From assembly GCA_963971405.1 (NCBI GenBank), contig OZ020489.1:15836290-15900289 (forward strand): a DNA stretch of 64,000 nucleotides. Reading direction: 5' to 3'. Both the position numbers and the translations under genes were made by a program. Of the stretch, positions 46,521 to 57,185 are shown one piece after another; positions within the stretch are counted from its first letter, which is position 1; every line of letters begins with the position of its first letter. A model generated the notes under the pieces. The model saw nothing but the letters and a program-made list of their open reading frames with translations, was not told the origin of the DNA and did not search any database. The stretch is from Psococerastis gibbosa. Taxonomy: Eukaryota; Arthropoda; Insecta; Psocodea; Psocidae.

Positions 46521-46725
46521 TATAGTCCACGCAAAATGAGAAAAGTATGGACATGGAATGTTTTGATCCTGGGCAACACTGTAAAAATATTATTTGCACA
46601 ATTTTTGTTATGCCTTGCATCCAATGTAACAAGGTAACACAAAATGGTGCAAGGAATATTTTTAAAGTGTTGCACAGGATCAAAACATTCCATGTCCATA
46701 CTTTTCTCATTTTGCGTGGACTATA
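46521..46725. mobile_element. Near-perfect palindromic MITE with TATAGTCCACG ends
   Basis: This 205-bp inverted structure has left end TATAGTCCACGCAAAATGAG and the exact complement on the right. The match continues through GTATGGACATGGAATGTTTT and beyond 60 bp with almost no change. The TA at both ends fits a Tc1/mariner-type target. The low divergence between arms suggests youth or ongoing arm homogenisation. Confidence 0.8.
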
Positions 46726-46939
46726 CCAGATGGAGGGAGTACATAACGAAAAGGTACCTTCCATAAAACCTGATTAAAAATCTGTCTGTCTTTTTAACAA
46801 CGTCAGTGAAGATTAAAAATAATCGCCATAGCAGGCCCAAAACCCTGGCCTCAGGAATCAACGATGATGACGAACATTTCGAATCAGGCATATGGTTGAG
46901 CAACCAAGGACGGCCATTGGCTGAAGGAAGAAGTAAATA

Positions 46940-47081
46940 GGCGCGGTTTCCACATACATCAATGGTCAATGGTAAATATGGTTTTGAAGTGGTAGCAGAC
47001 ATTTTTAGTATGTCTTTAATGTCTGCTAAAACGTCAATACCACATTTATCATTGACCATTGACGTATGTGGAAACCCCGCC
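46940..47081. mobile_element. MITE family B, palindromic short form with divergent stem
   Basis: This 142-bp palindrome keeps the family ends (GGCGCGGTTTCCAC and GTGGAAACCCCGCC) and centre (GTGGTAGCAGACATT). Its stem is ATACATCAATGGTCAATGG, unlike any other copy, yet still complementary between arms. Confidence 0.78.
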
Positions 47082-48090
47082 GTATAGAAATAAATAATGA
47101 CATCAGAAAATCTGTGGAAGTTCTATTTCAGCTGGGACAAAACGTATAGATAGCGTATAGATCCCATATACATATAAATCATTAAAAAATTGCTACAATA
47201 TACCATTACGAATCATCATCATTATAACCAAGTTAAATTTGTAATCAGATCCAACCACGCGTTTTCTCCTGTTATAGTTTGATATGAGAATATGCGAAAC
47301 AAATGTCATGCGGGACACAGAAATGCAATGGATAATAATAATTGGTACAGCAACCAATGACCACCAGCCACATTATCGACACTCCACATCTTTCACCCCC
47401 CTCCACGCAAATAATACGCCGATTCAGCTCACGGGGTTTACATACCTAGTCACACAATTGCATTCCAAAACCAGTATTTTAACACCTGAATTAGTGGGTT
47501 AGTGGATAAAAGGTCAATGGATTTACAATAAAGAAATCAAATGGAGAATTCCAATCCACCGGCTGTTTTGTATAATTGGATTTCCCAGCTTAGTAATTTA
47601 TCGCTCATTCACAATGACCCATTCTAAATGTTATGCTACCTTTCCTGATGACATAACGGAGCAAATAACAAATATCCATGGCAAATTTCTGTTGCAATAA
47701 TTCATGACAATGTCATTAGGTTTGACTTCACCTAATCGCAAGAAGAAGAAACGGGTTGAGAGCGAAAATGAAGATTTTTTTAAACTCATACACCGTAATA
47801 GCAAATGGAGCCCCGCATTTTCTGGACAAAGTCAAATTGAAATTTGAATTCATGAAATTTCAATCGTGGCATCATAAATGAGATGTCCTGAAGTACAATA
47901 TAAGAAATGGTTCTCTTCATTCTGATGCATAGTATGTGGCCGTGGGTAACACAGATTTGGAACTCGGTCACCCTGATATAACTCAGTAACCGTTAGTTTT
48001 TTTACGCATCAATAATTGCAATAACTGTGTCCGATCATTGTTAGTGACCCCATTTATCGCTCTACATTAATTGATATTTCATGAGAAATT
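47082..48090. other. No gene seen
   Basis: No recognised element or exon. Confidence 0.35.
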
Positions 48091-48215
48091 GGCAACGATG
48101 GCACCAAATACACTTAAAGATCACCAACGTCATATATTGCATGAGGCAACGATGGCACCAAAATAATACAATTAAAGACCAAAGACACTTAAAGACCACC
48201 CTCCTCATATATCGG
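48091..48215. repeat. Degenerate tandem repeat, about 55 bp unit
   Basis: GGCAACGATGGCACCAAA occurs at about 48091 and 48146. CACTTAAAGA(T/C)CACC followed by TCATATAT recurs with it, giving two to three partial units. Confidence 0.5.
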
Positions 48216-48296
48216 ATTCCACTTCTTTTCCTACAACCTACCGACACAAGGAAGGAGTGGCCCCAAGAGGCAGCCTCAGACTTTTGTGGCATTTTA

Positions 48297-48525
48297 GGCA
48301 CGGTACACAGGGACGTTCTACGTCGGCCTCAGACGCTGAGAAATTTGTCATTGGAGCAAATGGGCTTGGTGAATGGCAGGCGAAAACCACAGTCTTCTTC
48401 AGAACATTTCTGTGAGATGGTCGGTTACTCGTTGACTTCAGTCTCAGAAATCTTTCCAACTACCCATTTGATCCAGAGAAAAAAACCACCGCATGTCGAA
48501 TCTTCGTGTGTATTCTTTGCCGGGC
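48297..48525. mobile_element. MITE family A, degenerate copy
   Basis: The left end is GGCACGGTACACAGGGACG. The right end, CGAATCTTCGTGTGTATTC then GCCGGGC, keeps only part of the terminal match. TTA and TAA flank the two sides. Confidence 0.65.
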
Positions 48526-49430
48526 TAAGAAATTTCTCGGTAGAGAATAGTCGACGACACCGCTATGTTACAATGCACAGGTAGTCCTTACCGACGCATA
48601 TCTCAGTGTGGTTGGTACGGCCCTTAATGTATACTCGTACATCATCGTGTCATCTGCAGCTTAGTCCCCTTTTCCTTGAATTCCTCGCCTAAGAATATCG
48701 TTAAAGAAAAAAGGCTTGCTCAAAAAATTAAAATTAAAAAAAAGTAATGGTGAGAAGTTCTTCAGAGATTTTTCGTCCAGGCCCTTCTTGTTTAATATGA
48801 ATAACAACAACATACGCTGACAAATGGCCTTGTCTGGGAAAAGTGCTAAAGCATTCTATCAATATCGATGGGTAGACTGAAATGGAAGGGAAGTAACAAA
48901 CAAGAAAAGCTGCCAGACTCGTAATAAAAAATTACTGATGGAAATGTCGGTATAAAAAGTTGCGACGGTTACAAAATACATTCACTTAAACAGAAAATTC
49001 CAAAATCCTGCAAAGTAAAAAATATAAATAATTGCACCTCATAGAAATGCTGCCAAGGCCTCAACTGGAAAAACAATAAGCAAAATAAAGAATCTCTTAG
49101 ATAGTTTTGAAGACAGCACTAATCTCGAAAATGGAAGCGTAGAAACCGAGTTGATATTCATAGTTGACCTAGACGGCTTGCCAAAAAACCACCCCTGCTT
49201 TACCGAAAAGGGCAAAGATACCATAACATTGGCAAACGTACAGTATGCTGAAGGTTCTGTTTCACAAAATGAGCTATGGTGTAGCAGCTTTTAACTGGGG
49301 CATATTTTAAAGGCTAAATGCATCGATAAAAATACCATAAAAATACATATTTTTTAAAAATTTATGTTATGAGTCTTTCCAAAAATGAACTTATCAAAAA
49401 CATGTATTGCCATTACTGGGGTCCAACATT
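48526..49430. other. No gene seen
   Basis: No domain, RNA gene or element end recognised. Confidence 0.35.
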
Positions 49431-49440
49431 AGTATTACTT

Positions 49441-49733
49441 ACTTTACTTTACTTTATCGGCGCCTTATCCCTCCCACGGGGTCGGCGGCACGGATCTTCA
49501 TCTTCCAGGTGTTTCGGTTTTGCGTTTCATCCGGCGAGAGACCGAGGGTCCTTAGGTCCTCCCTCACTTTCGTTTCAAGGGACATCCTCGGTTGTCCTAT
49601 AGGTCTTGGGCACTCCACCGTGTAGTCCCTCACACGCTGTAGCAGGTGTCCATCTTCTCTTCTTAGCGTATGGCCCCACCACGCCAGTCTTCGTTCCCTG
49701 ACTTTATCGGTGATAGGTGCTACTTGCATTAGC
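49441..49733 (-). pseudogene. RTE-like LINE C-terminus, intact frame, 5'-truncated
   Basis: A 10-bp TSD, AGTATTACTT, lies at 49431-49440 and 49734-49743. On the minus strand an open frame (49454-49729) reads ITDKVRERRLAWWGHTLRRE, then KVREDLRTLGLSPDETQNR, NTWKMKIRAADP, and stops. A TAAAG-repeat 3' tail lies at 49441-49460. LAWWGHTLRRE is the conserved RTE tail block. Only the last 90 residues remain, with no initiator. Confidence 0.85.
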
Positions 49734-49743
49734 AGTATTACTT

Positions 49744-49990
49744 TAAGGAAAAGATAGTCAGTAGTGGAATTTAGGTTAACTACGGGTCATGACTACTCAC
49801 AAAAACATCTTCACCGTCTAGGTATAGCAGCGGAGCCTTTTTGCCCTTTATGCGATACCCGGGAAGAGATAGACGCAAAACACCTTAAGACGTGTCCGGC
49901 TCTCGTCAGTAGCAGAGGTTCACCAGATTATGTGTTGTATTGGGCTGCAAGAAAGCTGATGGCGGAAGCCTAATGCTATGGTGTAATTTA
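49744..49990 (+). pseudogene. RNase H-class LINE C-terminal fragment
   Basis: The open frame to 49973 reads EFRLTTGHDYSQKHLHRLGI, then CPLCDTREEIDAKHLKTCPA and LYWAARKLMAEA. This is homologous to the end of the 11960-14706 element (TTTGHDYLATHLHRIGV ... CPLCDEP ... LYWSARHLMA) but diverged, so it is an older or related family. An in-frame TAG lies just upstream of the match. The RTE insertion sits immediately to its left. Confidence 0.8.
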
Positions 49991-50591
49991 AAAAAAAAAA
50001 CTTTAAGGGAAAGACATGGGTTATAGCACCACCCGCATCAATTTTACTTCAACCGATTTTAATCCCTGTATTCGATGTGAGGGATCTGCAGCGCAGTAAT
50101 AATATTATTACTAAAACAATTCATCATCAGAAGATTATTGTCGCTTCACCTAAAGGTCCTTGGGACACGAGGTTACTTTCATAAACTACAGTGTCGTAAC
50201 ATTACATAGGAAATTCACACGTTCAGATATTAGTTTTCGGATGAGGGGAGGTGGATTATTATAAGTTTAAAAATATGCCGGAGGTAATACAATGCTCGTA
50301 ATAAGCTACTAGAAAGTTGTAACCATAAAATATGCTAGATAAGGTAGCTTATAAGTTAATAATAATAATACCATTACATTATGTTTTTTGCATGAAAAAT
50401 TGTAAATATTAAAAAATACATAAATGTTTGCGTTTTTTTTGTGGATTACAAGAACCAAAACGCCGGCACACATAGGTGACCTTGAAATGACGTCACATTG
50501 ACGTCACTACCAATACAACTACTAATAATTCCCAACTGGCGGCTAGGTACTCCTCGGCATCACAAATGACGCCACATTTTAAATAAATAAA
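49991..50591. other. No gene seen
   Basis: An A run at about 49990-49999 probably marks the tail of the LINE fragment. Nothing else recognised. Confidence 0.35.
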
Positions 50592-50715
50592 TATTGACTT
50601 TTGTTCTATTACTAAGCCAACCTAGCGGAGTTAGGGCTATAATGCCCTTTCTTACACTCAACTAGGAAGGCCCGGGACCGCCTGCTTTACATGCCCTCCG
50701 AAGCATGGCCAGAAA
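50592..50715 (-). repeat. tRNA-derived SINE, 5'-truncated
   Basis: It shares AAGCCAACCTAGCGGAGTT through CTCCGAAGCATGGCCAGAAA with the fuller SINE at 29940-30134. The tRNA-like head is missing. Confidence 0.7.
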
Positions 50716-51390
50716 GTAATCATCACATTTTGCAGTCACGTGGCCCTCTTTATACCATCAAACTTTAATAGATGTTTTTTCCCAACTAAACAATGTTTTC
50801 TATTTTCAAAAAAAAAAAAAAATATATATTTTAAGCGATGTCAAATAAATCTACTAATGCCTAAAATACGTTCTCAAAAATTGTCCAGTAGTCTATTCGA
50901 CCTATAATACACAAGATCCTTCTGATAATTTATTCCGATTGAGCCGTACAAGATATATACGCACAGTATGTGCATGATAAACAATACATGTGTAGCGGGT
51001 AAAATAAACTCACTCCTGCTTGCTGATTCACTTTTGCTGAACTTGATTTGCAGGAAGTCATTGGATAAAACCGTCCCCACCTTGGGTTTCTAAGAATATG
51101 TGGTCAAAGAGCGGCCGCTATGTCCCAACATAAGGGATGAAATGCGTGAATGCACCACCAAGATTGCAGTTACTCATGAAAGGAAGGATTTATTCCACGA
51201 TGTAATCTCTATCGACATTAACTATAAGTAATGTCCTCGTCGATTTTGCACAAGGGCGCGTGGAAAAGTTGTTTCTGTATTTAGCATCGATTTTCTTGAG
51301 TGACGGATTGGTATAGATCTTTTACAACAATGATACCGAACTACGTAATAAAGGTTGAGTCGATAATATAACCGAACTGCAAGGTCGGTT
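50716..51390. other. No gene seen
   Basis: An A run lies near 50808-50822. Nothing else recognised. Confidence 0.35.
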
Positions 51391-51495
51391 TTGCGTCGGC
51401 TTCACACCAGACTCATAAATGTTCTGACCCATTGCTGCAATGATGAAAAAAAACGTCGGCAACTCGCGCGAGTCGAATCCATGTATACACGATAG
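51391..51495. mobile_element. MITE family A, right-end fragment
   Basis: CACACCAGACTCA and CGTCGGCAACTCGCGCGAGT, then GAATCCATGTATACACG, match the right part of the copy at 9036-9321. The left terminus was not found. Confidence 0.5.
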
Positions 51496-51559
51496 CTGAG
51501 AAGTAAAAGAGCTTCTTTACTGCCATTGAGGGGTCAATTTCAAAATATCATATAACCTT

Positions 51560-52402
51560 TTGCTTTCCAATTTATACGTAGTACAAGGAAAGGTTTGTGA
51601 TGGTCGAAATTTTCGATTCCGAGATTTCAACGGATTTACACGTTTTGAGGTCCAAGGAACCAAAAAAGTGTTTTTTTCGAAATGTCTGTCGCTCTGTCTG
51701 TTCATCGATTTCCGGGCAAATTACTCGGTCGATTTTGATGAAATTTAGCATGTAGGTTTACAAAAATCATACCTCGGGACAATTTTTTTCATTTTGGGCT
51801 AACTCAATTTGGGGGGGGGGGGGGGTTTATGCTCAAAAAAGTGTAAAAAAATTCTACACATTTTTTCTCAGAAACGGCTCTAACGATTTCTTTTAAATTC
51901 TACTATAATGTAGTCGTTATTAATGTTAATAAAATGCGGGGGTCATTTGCCCCTTGATAGTTTACTTCTGGGGGTAAAAAAATAAAATTAACTCATTTTT
52001 CATTAAAAATGACTAAAAAGTAATTTTCCTGCGGATCCTTTCTATCGATGATTTCTACCTTCAGGCATGTATTAGGTGTTAACTTGAGTAACGAAACCGG
52101 ACAGGTTGCTTTCCCAAAAACTATTTGGTTTTGTGCAAACATTTGTTTTGAAAAAATTATAGAAAATTCAAACTCAAATGCATTGCATGCCCTGCAATTA
52201 TTACTGTGTGGTAATGTGTTGGTCTGACCTATCAATAATTTACCTCACCTCCATTGACGTCAGGTGGGTGGACATCCCCCCCCCCCCCGAGATATTCGAA
52301 ATTTAACCCATAGGAAAATTATTTACCATGAAATTACTCATTTTCCCCATCTACTAATTGATAAATTGGAAAGCATGTACGAGTAAACTCGGACCGGTTC
52401 TT
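51560..52402 (+). repeat. Repeat X, full-length copy
   Basis: It starts TTGCTTTCCAATTTATACG and ends CTCGGACCGGTTC. A G run lies near 51811-51826 and a C run near 52266-52278. Confidence 0.8.
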
Positions 52403-54239
52403 ATTTTATTTCATTCTGGTATAAGACGAAATAGCAGTTGGCTTTGTTGAATTATAATGATGTAGACATTAAATTTAATAGCTTTTATTGTACATTTAGC
52501 CTATCACTTGGTTGTAGATTATCAACTAAAGTTGTGGTAAATTAAACAAAAAAATGCTAATGGCGGGAAAGAATGCTCTAGAAGTCTAGAATACCCAAGT
52601 CAACCAATCAACAATCAGAGTGAGGACTCCCCATAAGTTAATCATAAGCGCTATAATTGGGCATTGACCCCCACTTACAGCAGGTAATTTGTGTATTCAT
52701 GGAGGGGGGGGGGGCTAGGTAGTGATGATTAGATGTCACTGTGGCGACTAATGACAATCCCTAATAGCCTTCTAACTATCGACCTACAGGGGAAACCCCC
52801 CCCCCCCCCCAATGAGTAAATTCATACGATACCTAGTAAAAAAGAAAAAAATCTAATAAAATTTAACTTTTCAACAACAAAAAATCACCTTTTAAACTTA
52901 CAAACTTGCGACCCCCCTCCCCCCCCCCTAAATTTGCCACTGGATCCTCCCTTGCTAGTGCTGAATAATGGAACTAAAGTCAAAATAAGTCGAAGATAGT
53001 GAAAATAAACTGAAAAGGACTTAGTGACGGCCCTTGGGTCAGGCAAGGGCACAAAATCCTGGTGACGGCGTGCATATCCTGGCGTTTAAGACTGCAGGAT
53101 ACATGCATGAATCAGATAGCTATTGCACTATCGTTCCCCATTTATTATGCAATATTATAATGACCCCCATAAATAACGGCTGGAAACAGTTCGCACCTTT
53201 CAATGAAACCCTAGCCATTGGACGGCTTTCGTTCGACATGGTGCGACGAGCGCATAGTGCAGTTAGCGCACCAATTGCCATTTGCCAATTCGCGCTACTA
53301 GCGCGCAAGGTGAACCACAAATGCAATGTAATTAATAATAAGGGAGGAAAAGTACATAAACGTTTATAAAAGAATTAACAACATTCATACGTTCATATTC
53401 GTTTTTATATATACCTAGGCACATAAAACTCCTTATTAACATTGTAAACATACTGTATATGGACAATAGGTTTTTGTTTTTTCTTGAATACTGTTGTGTT
53501 TCGTTTATTTTCCTGCAGTTGACGATGGCGTGAGCCGGAACCGGTCGTGAATTTTATGATTATAACGTAAAACTATATTAAGAATTTTAATTGTTACGCC
53601 TGGGAATAAGTTAAATTGGTACCTCGCGGCTCGCGCTACACCTGCAGATGGGAGAGGAAGTCGCACTACTTCTGACTCACTAATTGGCCCGAAACTTTGC
53701 ACACGCCAAGATGTTACTGTTACGACAATACTGTGCAGAGTGCAGGGTTTAATTTGATCAATAACCAGTGGCCCGTAAGGAAAAGGATGCGTGGCAATCA
53801 GTACTGTCGAGTACACGGGATCACTTTAATCTGCATAACCGGATGCAACGGATTTTTGTAGCCTACATAATTGATGAAAGTACACGACACGCGCATATTA
53901 TCAGGGAAGCAAAATAGATAAATACCAGGAACACACCCTGCTGTTCATCAATCATAATTAGCCGACGGCCAAACCACCCTGCCCTTTCTCTTGAGCGCAC
54001 AGTCAAAGGAGCCCCCAGGTTAGCCTTTCAAGGCAACACTCAATATTCAATCCAGTAAAATAGTACTATCTCTAAAAAAAAGCAATTTTTGCAAATATCT
54101 TCACATGCTCGTTAATTATGTTGTAAGGACAATAATATAGCGATAGTGTTATAGTAATTAGTAATAATCACCGTTATATCCTTAGTATCGAAAATGTAAT
54201 AATTATTGTCAAAACTAATGGTATTGAAATTGTAAAAAT
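52403..54239. other. No supported gene; homopolymer-rich patch
   Basis: G and C runs at about 52706-52716, 52796-52811 and 52920-52930 cluster here. GGATCC near 52943 with a GCCACTGGATCC context may be the end of a hAT MITE, but no partner end was found. The frames at 53034-53369 (plus) and 53505-53816 (minus) show no recognisable domain. Confidence 0.35.
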
Positions 54240-54720
54240 TATCGTTATTTATTTTAAGAGGAAACTATCAGGTGCTGAGTTAAATATATCGTCACAATCA
54301 ACAAAACAAAGGAATTTTATGATTACTTGTTAAGAAATTGAGATCTTTAAAATCATAAAATGCTACCATAATATTCGTCAGGAATCACAAATTTCAGAAG
54401 AAGAAAAAATTGACAACCTGCAAAAACGCCTTTAGGACTACGTAAAGGTTTTTGATTTTATCAGGAAACTATTATTGTTGCTGATTATCAGTCCAACTAA
54501 AGAATTTTTTTTATGATTAATTGTTAAGATTTTTTTAATTTAAAATGTTTCTAGTATAATATTTGTCTGGAATTGTCAATCTACGAGTCCTGTACTAATT
54601 TCAGCAAATACTTGGCAGCTTGCAAAAGCGCCTTTAGGGCTACGTCCAGTAAAAAATGTCGCTCTTTTATTTTAAGAGGAAACTATCTGGTGCTGAGTTA
54701 AATATGTCGGTCACAATCAA
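54240..54720. repeat. Diverged tandem duplication, about 200 bp units
   Basis: TATTTTAAGAGGAAACTATC with GGTGCTGAGTTAAATAT occurs at about 54250 and 54670. Between them GCAAAA(A/G)CGCCTTTAGG..TACGT occurs at about 54420 and 54625. The order suggests two full units and the start of a third. No ORF is shared. Confidence 0.5.
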
Positions 54721-54922
54721 GATTGGAGTCAGCGGAAGAAACGGGACAAAGGCAATTGCAAAGAATTTCCGCATCAGATTAAACCCTTTGCTCTTGTTCG
54801 GATAAGTCTGGCTGGTAGCTCCGTGGACCGTTAGGATTAAATAAACTTGATCGAGAGATTCAGCACATTCAGTAAAACTGCAAGTCACATATTTTCATCC
54901 CTATAATCCTTCATATACTTAC

Positions 54923-54982
54923 TGTGTAAAGGCAACTCCCATTTTACTTCAGAGGGAGAAGAAGCATCAATGCAAAACTTAC
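54923..54982 (-). CDS. Weak candidate internal exon, 60 nt
   Basis: A good acceptor (TATTTTATTTTAG) and donor (CACA|GTAAGT) bound 60 nt that are open in phase 1-1, giving KFCIDASSPSEVKWELPLH. No partner exon was found and the length is small, so chance is quite possible. Function unknown. Confidence 0.2.
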
Positions 54983-55198
54983 CTAAAATAAAATACAAAT
55001 AATTAATAATCAATAATTGCAATCTAAACTCAACGAGTGTACCCGTACAAGCTTTCCTATTGATCAATAATTAATATAGGTACCGAGATATATAATTCTA
55101 TTATCATTACGATAATATGAGTAGTTTACACCCTTTCTCCGGCTATGACTCGTTCTCACTGTACGTTTAATTCGCAAATCGAAATATGGCTTGCGTTT

Positions 55199-55582
55199 GG
55201 TGCCCAATCCATTGACCGGCTAGGGCTATTTCCAAAAACGGTGACGTGGTAGCAGACATTCAAGACTTAGGTGGCGTCTCCACCGACCTCGCATTGCAGA
55301 ATTGACGGAAATGTTTATTTTCCTCTATGCCATAGTTAAAATTGATCAATGATCATAGAGTAAAACCACAAACAAACAAACTAAAATTAAAAAATGGCGT
55401 CATGGGATATGTTAAGTACAAACATTTTAATAGATTTCTATAAAAAGAAAAATTCTAATTTCCGTCAATGTCATTTGCATTCTGCAATGCGAGATCGGTG
55501 GAAACGCAACCTAAGTCTTGAATGTCTGCTACCACGTCACTGTTTTTGGAAATAGCCCTAGCCGGTCAATGGAATGGGCGCC
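55199..55582. mobile_element. MITE family B, composite form
   Basis: The outer arms are exactly 71 bp on both sides (inner ends at 55270 and 55511). They carry GACCGGCTAGGGCTATTTCC and GTGACGTGGTAGCAGACATT. The inner element begins GGTGGCGTCTCCACCG and contains the ATGCCATAGTTAAAATTGAT core. Inner junctions read CTTA|GG and CC|TAAG, as in the other composite copies. Confidence 0.78.
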
Positions 55583-56220
55583 TAAACTTAATCAGCTATA
55601 AAAAGAAAGAAAGAAAGAAAAACAGTTGGTCTTATTTTCCACTGGGCGAATTTTGGGCTGTCGGCCGGTCCTCTCTTATAATTAACCTATATAGAACAGT
55701 TGCCAGCTGGTATACCCTAATCAATGCCCGAAATAGAAAAGTGTATGGTACACAAAGTACCCGAACCATGTGGTTGAGAGTAAGCGATGTCCCTTCTGTA
55801 ATTAATAAAAAATTGCTGATCAAAACAGTTGATTTTATTTTTGGCGGCTCCAGCTCCGTAGCACGAACGGAAACGATTAACTTATCCAGGAATAAGTGGT
55901 TATTCTAAATAAGTGTATGTAAATTTATTTACGGGAATTAAAGCAAGTAAAAATTAAAATAAATAGTGTTTGTCAACACAGATTAATTGCATTGTTGCAT
56001 GCAGTAGGCGTAGGCGGAACTTTCCTTTTTTCTGGGCTCCAGCGGCACCGTCATGGAACAAAAACAGTTGAATGTCGTCTGCTAAGGAGCTGGTTAGTTT
56101 TATTACCATATTTAAATGGTTTAAATAACTCGCCAGGTGAGTTAATAATTCTTGTTTATTGGTGGTACGCCTGTTGCAGCTTCCATAAGAGACGGGGCAA
56201 AATTAATTATAAAGGAAGAG
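55583..56220. other. No supported gene
   Basis: A (GAAA)n run lies at about 55600-55622. The reading frame at 55522-55908 overlaps the B element and has no recognised domain. Confidence 0.35.
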
Positions 56221-56228
56221 GCTAGGTT

Positions 56229-56866
56229 TAGAGGTGGGGCGTTACTTCTGTCACTGTGATTTATCACCGTGACTACGATGGTCACTACAACCACCCGTTC
56301 CTACCCAAAAAGAAATACTGGTGATTTGAGTCACTGTCTCACTGTCACCGATTTAGGCTATATTTTAAATAGCTTTGTTTCTAATACTCTGATAGTCGCA
56401 TGCAAGAGCAAGTAACTCACTCAGGTTTAGCCTATGCACTAGGCAGTCTTAAGCGAAATTCCCCGAAATTCTTTCCGATCGTCTTACGTAAGCTAAACAT
56501 AAGGTATGTCCGAGGCTGTCACCGTGACTGCTCCATAACTGGCTAGCTGTTAGTTTATATATATATGTATATATTATCTATATTACTACTTCTTACATTT
56601 CTTATCATAACTAAACAAAAGAATAACCGACTTTAATTGTTAAGCGAAACGAATAAGTCTATGTAACTTGTATAAATCACTGTCAAGTAAGAGAAGTGAC
56701 AGTGACTTTTGATTACTCATACCAAGATGTACCAAGATTACTTAGATAGCAGGATCAAAAGCAGTCACTCCAGTGACAGAAATCACCAGTATTTGTATCA
56801 GTGACTGTCGAGTCACTGTCACCGGTCACTGTTGCTCCTGGAAATATCTATCACGCCCCTCCTCTG
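56229..56866. mobile_element. hAT-type MITE with dense GTCACTG subterminal repeats
   Basis: A perfect 8-bp TSD, GCTAGGTT, lies at 56221-56228 and 56867-56874. The ends are TAGAGGTGGGGCGT and the complement of CAGAGGAGGGGCGT. Both subterminal zones are packed with GTCACTG or CAGTGAC heptamers (56255-56350 and 56695-56830), including CTGGTGATTT paired between the arms. Subterminal heptamer clusters are typical transposase-binding sites in hAT elements. No ORF. Confidence 0.85.
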
Positions 56867-56889
56867 GCTAGGTTAAGAATAGGTACCCC

Positions 56890-57185
56890 AAAATCCGTTG
56901 TTTTTACAGACTTCTAATTTTGTATTTAATTAACAAAGCAATATATTAAATTTTTGGCTCATTTAAGAAGTAGAAGACTACTTCATGCAGCATACAACAG
57001 GGTATTTTTAATTTTTGGTACCGTACCTTTCTCATATCAAATGTTTGGGGGCTGAAATTTCACGTAAAATATGATGCATAAAGTAGTCTTCTACAACTTA
57101 AATGAAACACTATTTTAATAACTTGCTTACTTAATTAAATAAAAATAAAAAGTATTAAATATCGGGTTGCCAATTTCCTACGAGA
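56890..57185. repeat. Palindromic repeat D, copy 2
   Basis: The inverted arms contain TTTGTATTTAATTAACAAAG, GTAGAAGACTACTTCATG and their complements, matching 33600-33926. There is no hAT coding sequence next to this copy. It begins about 20 bp after the hAT MITE. Confidence 0.7.

Noticed and set aside
52680-52960. hAT MITE suggested by GGATCC next to C runs
   Set aside because: Only one plausible end (near 52943) was found; no matching inverted end or 8-bp duplication.
53034-53369. 111-codon plus-strand frame
   Set aside because: No recognisable domain, start or splice context; an opposing frame is equally open.
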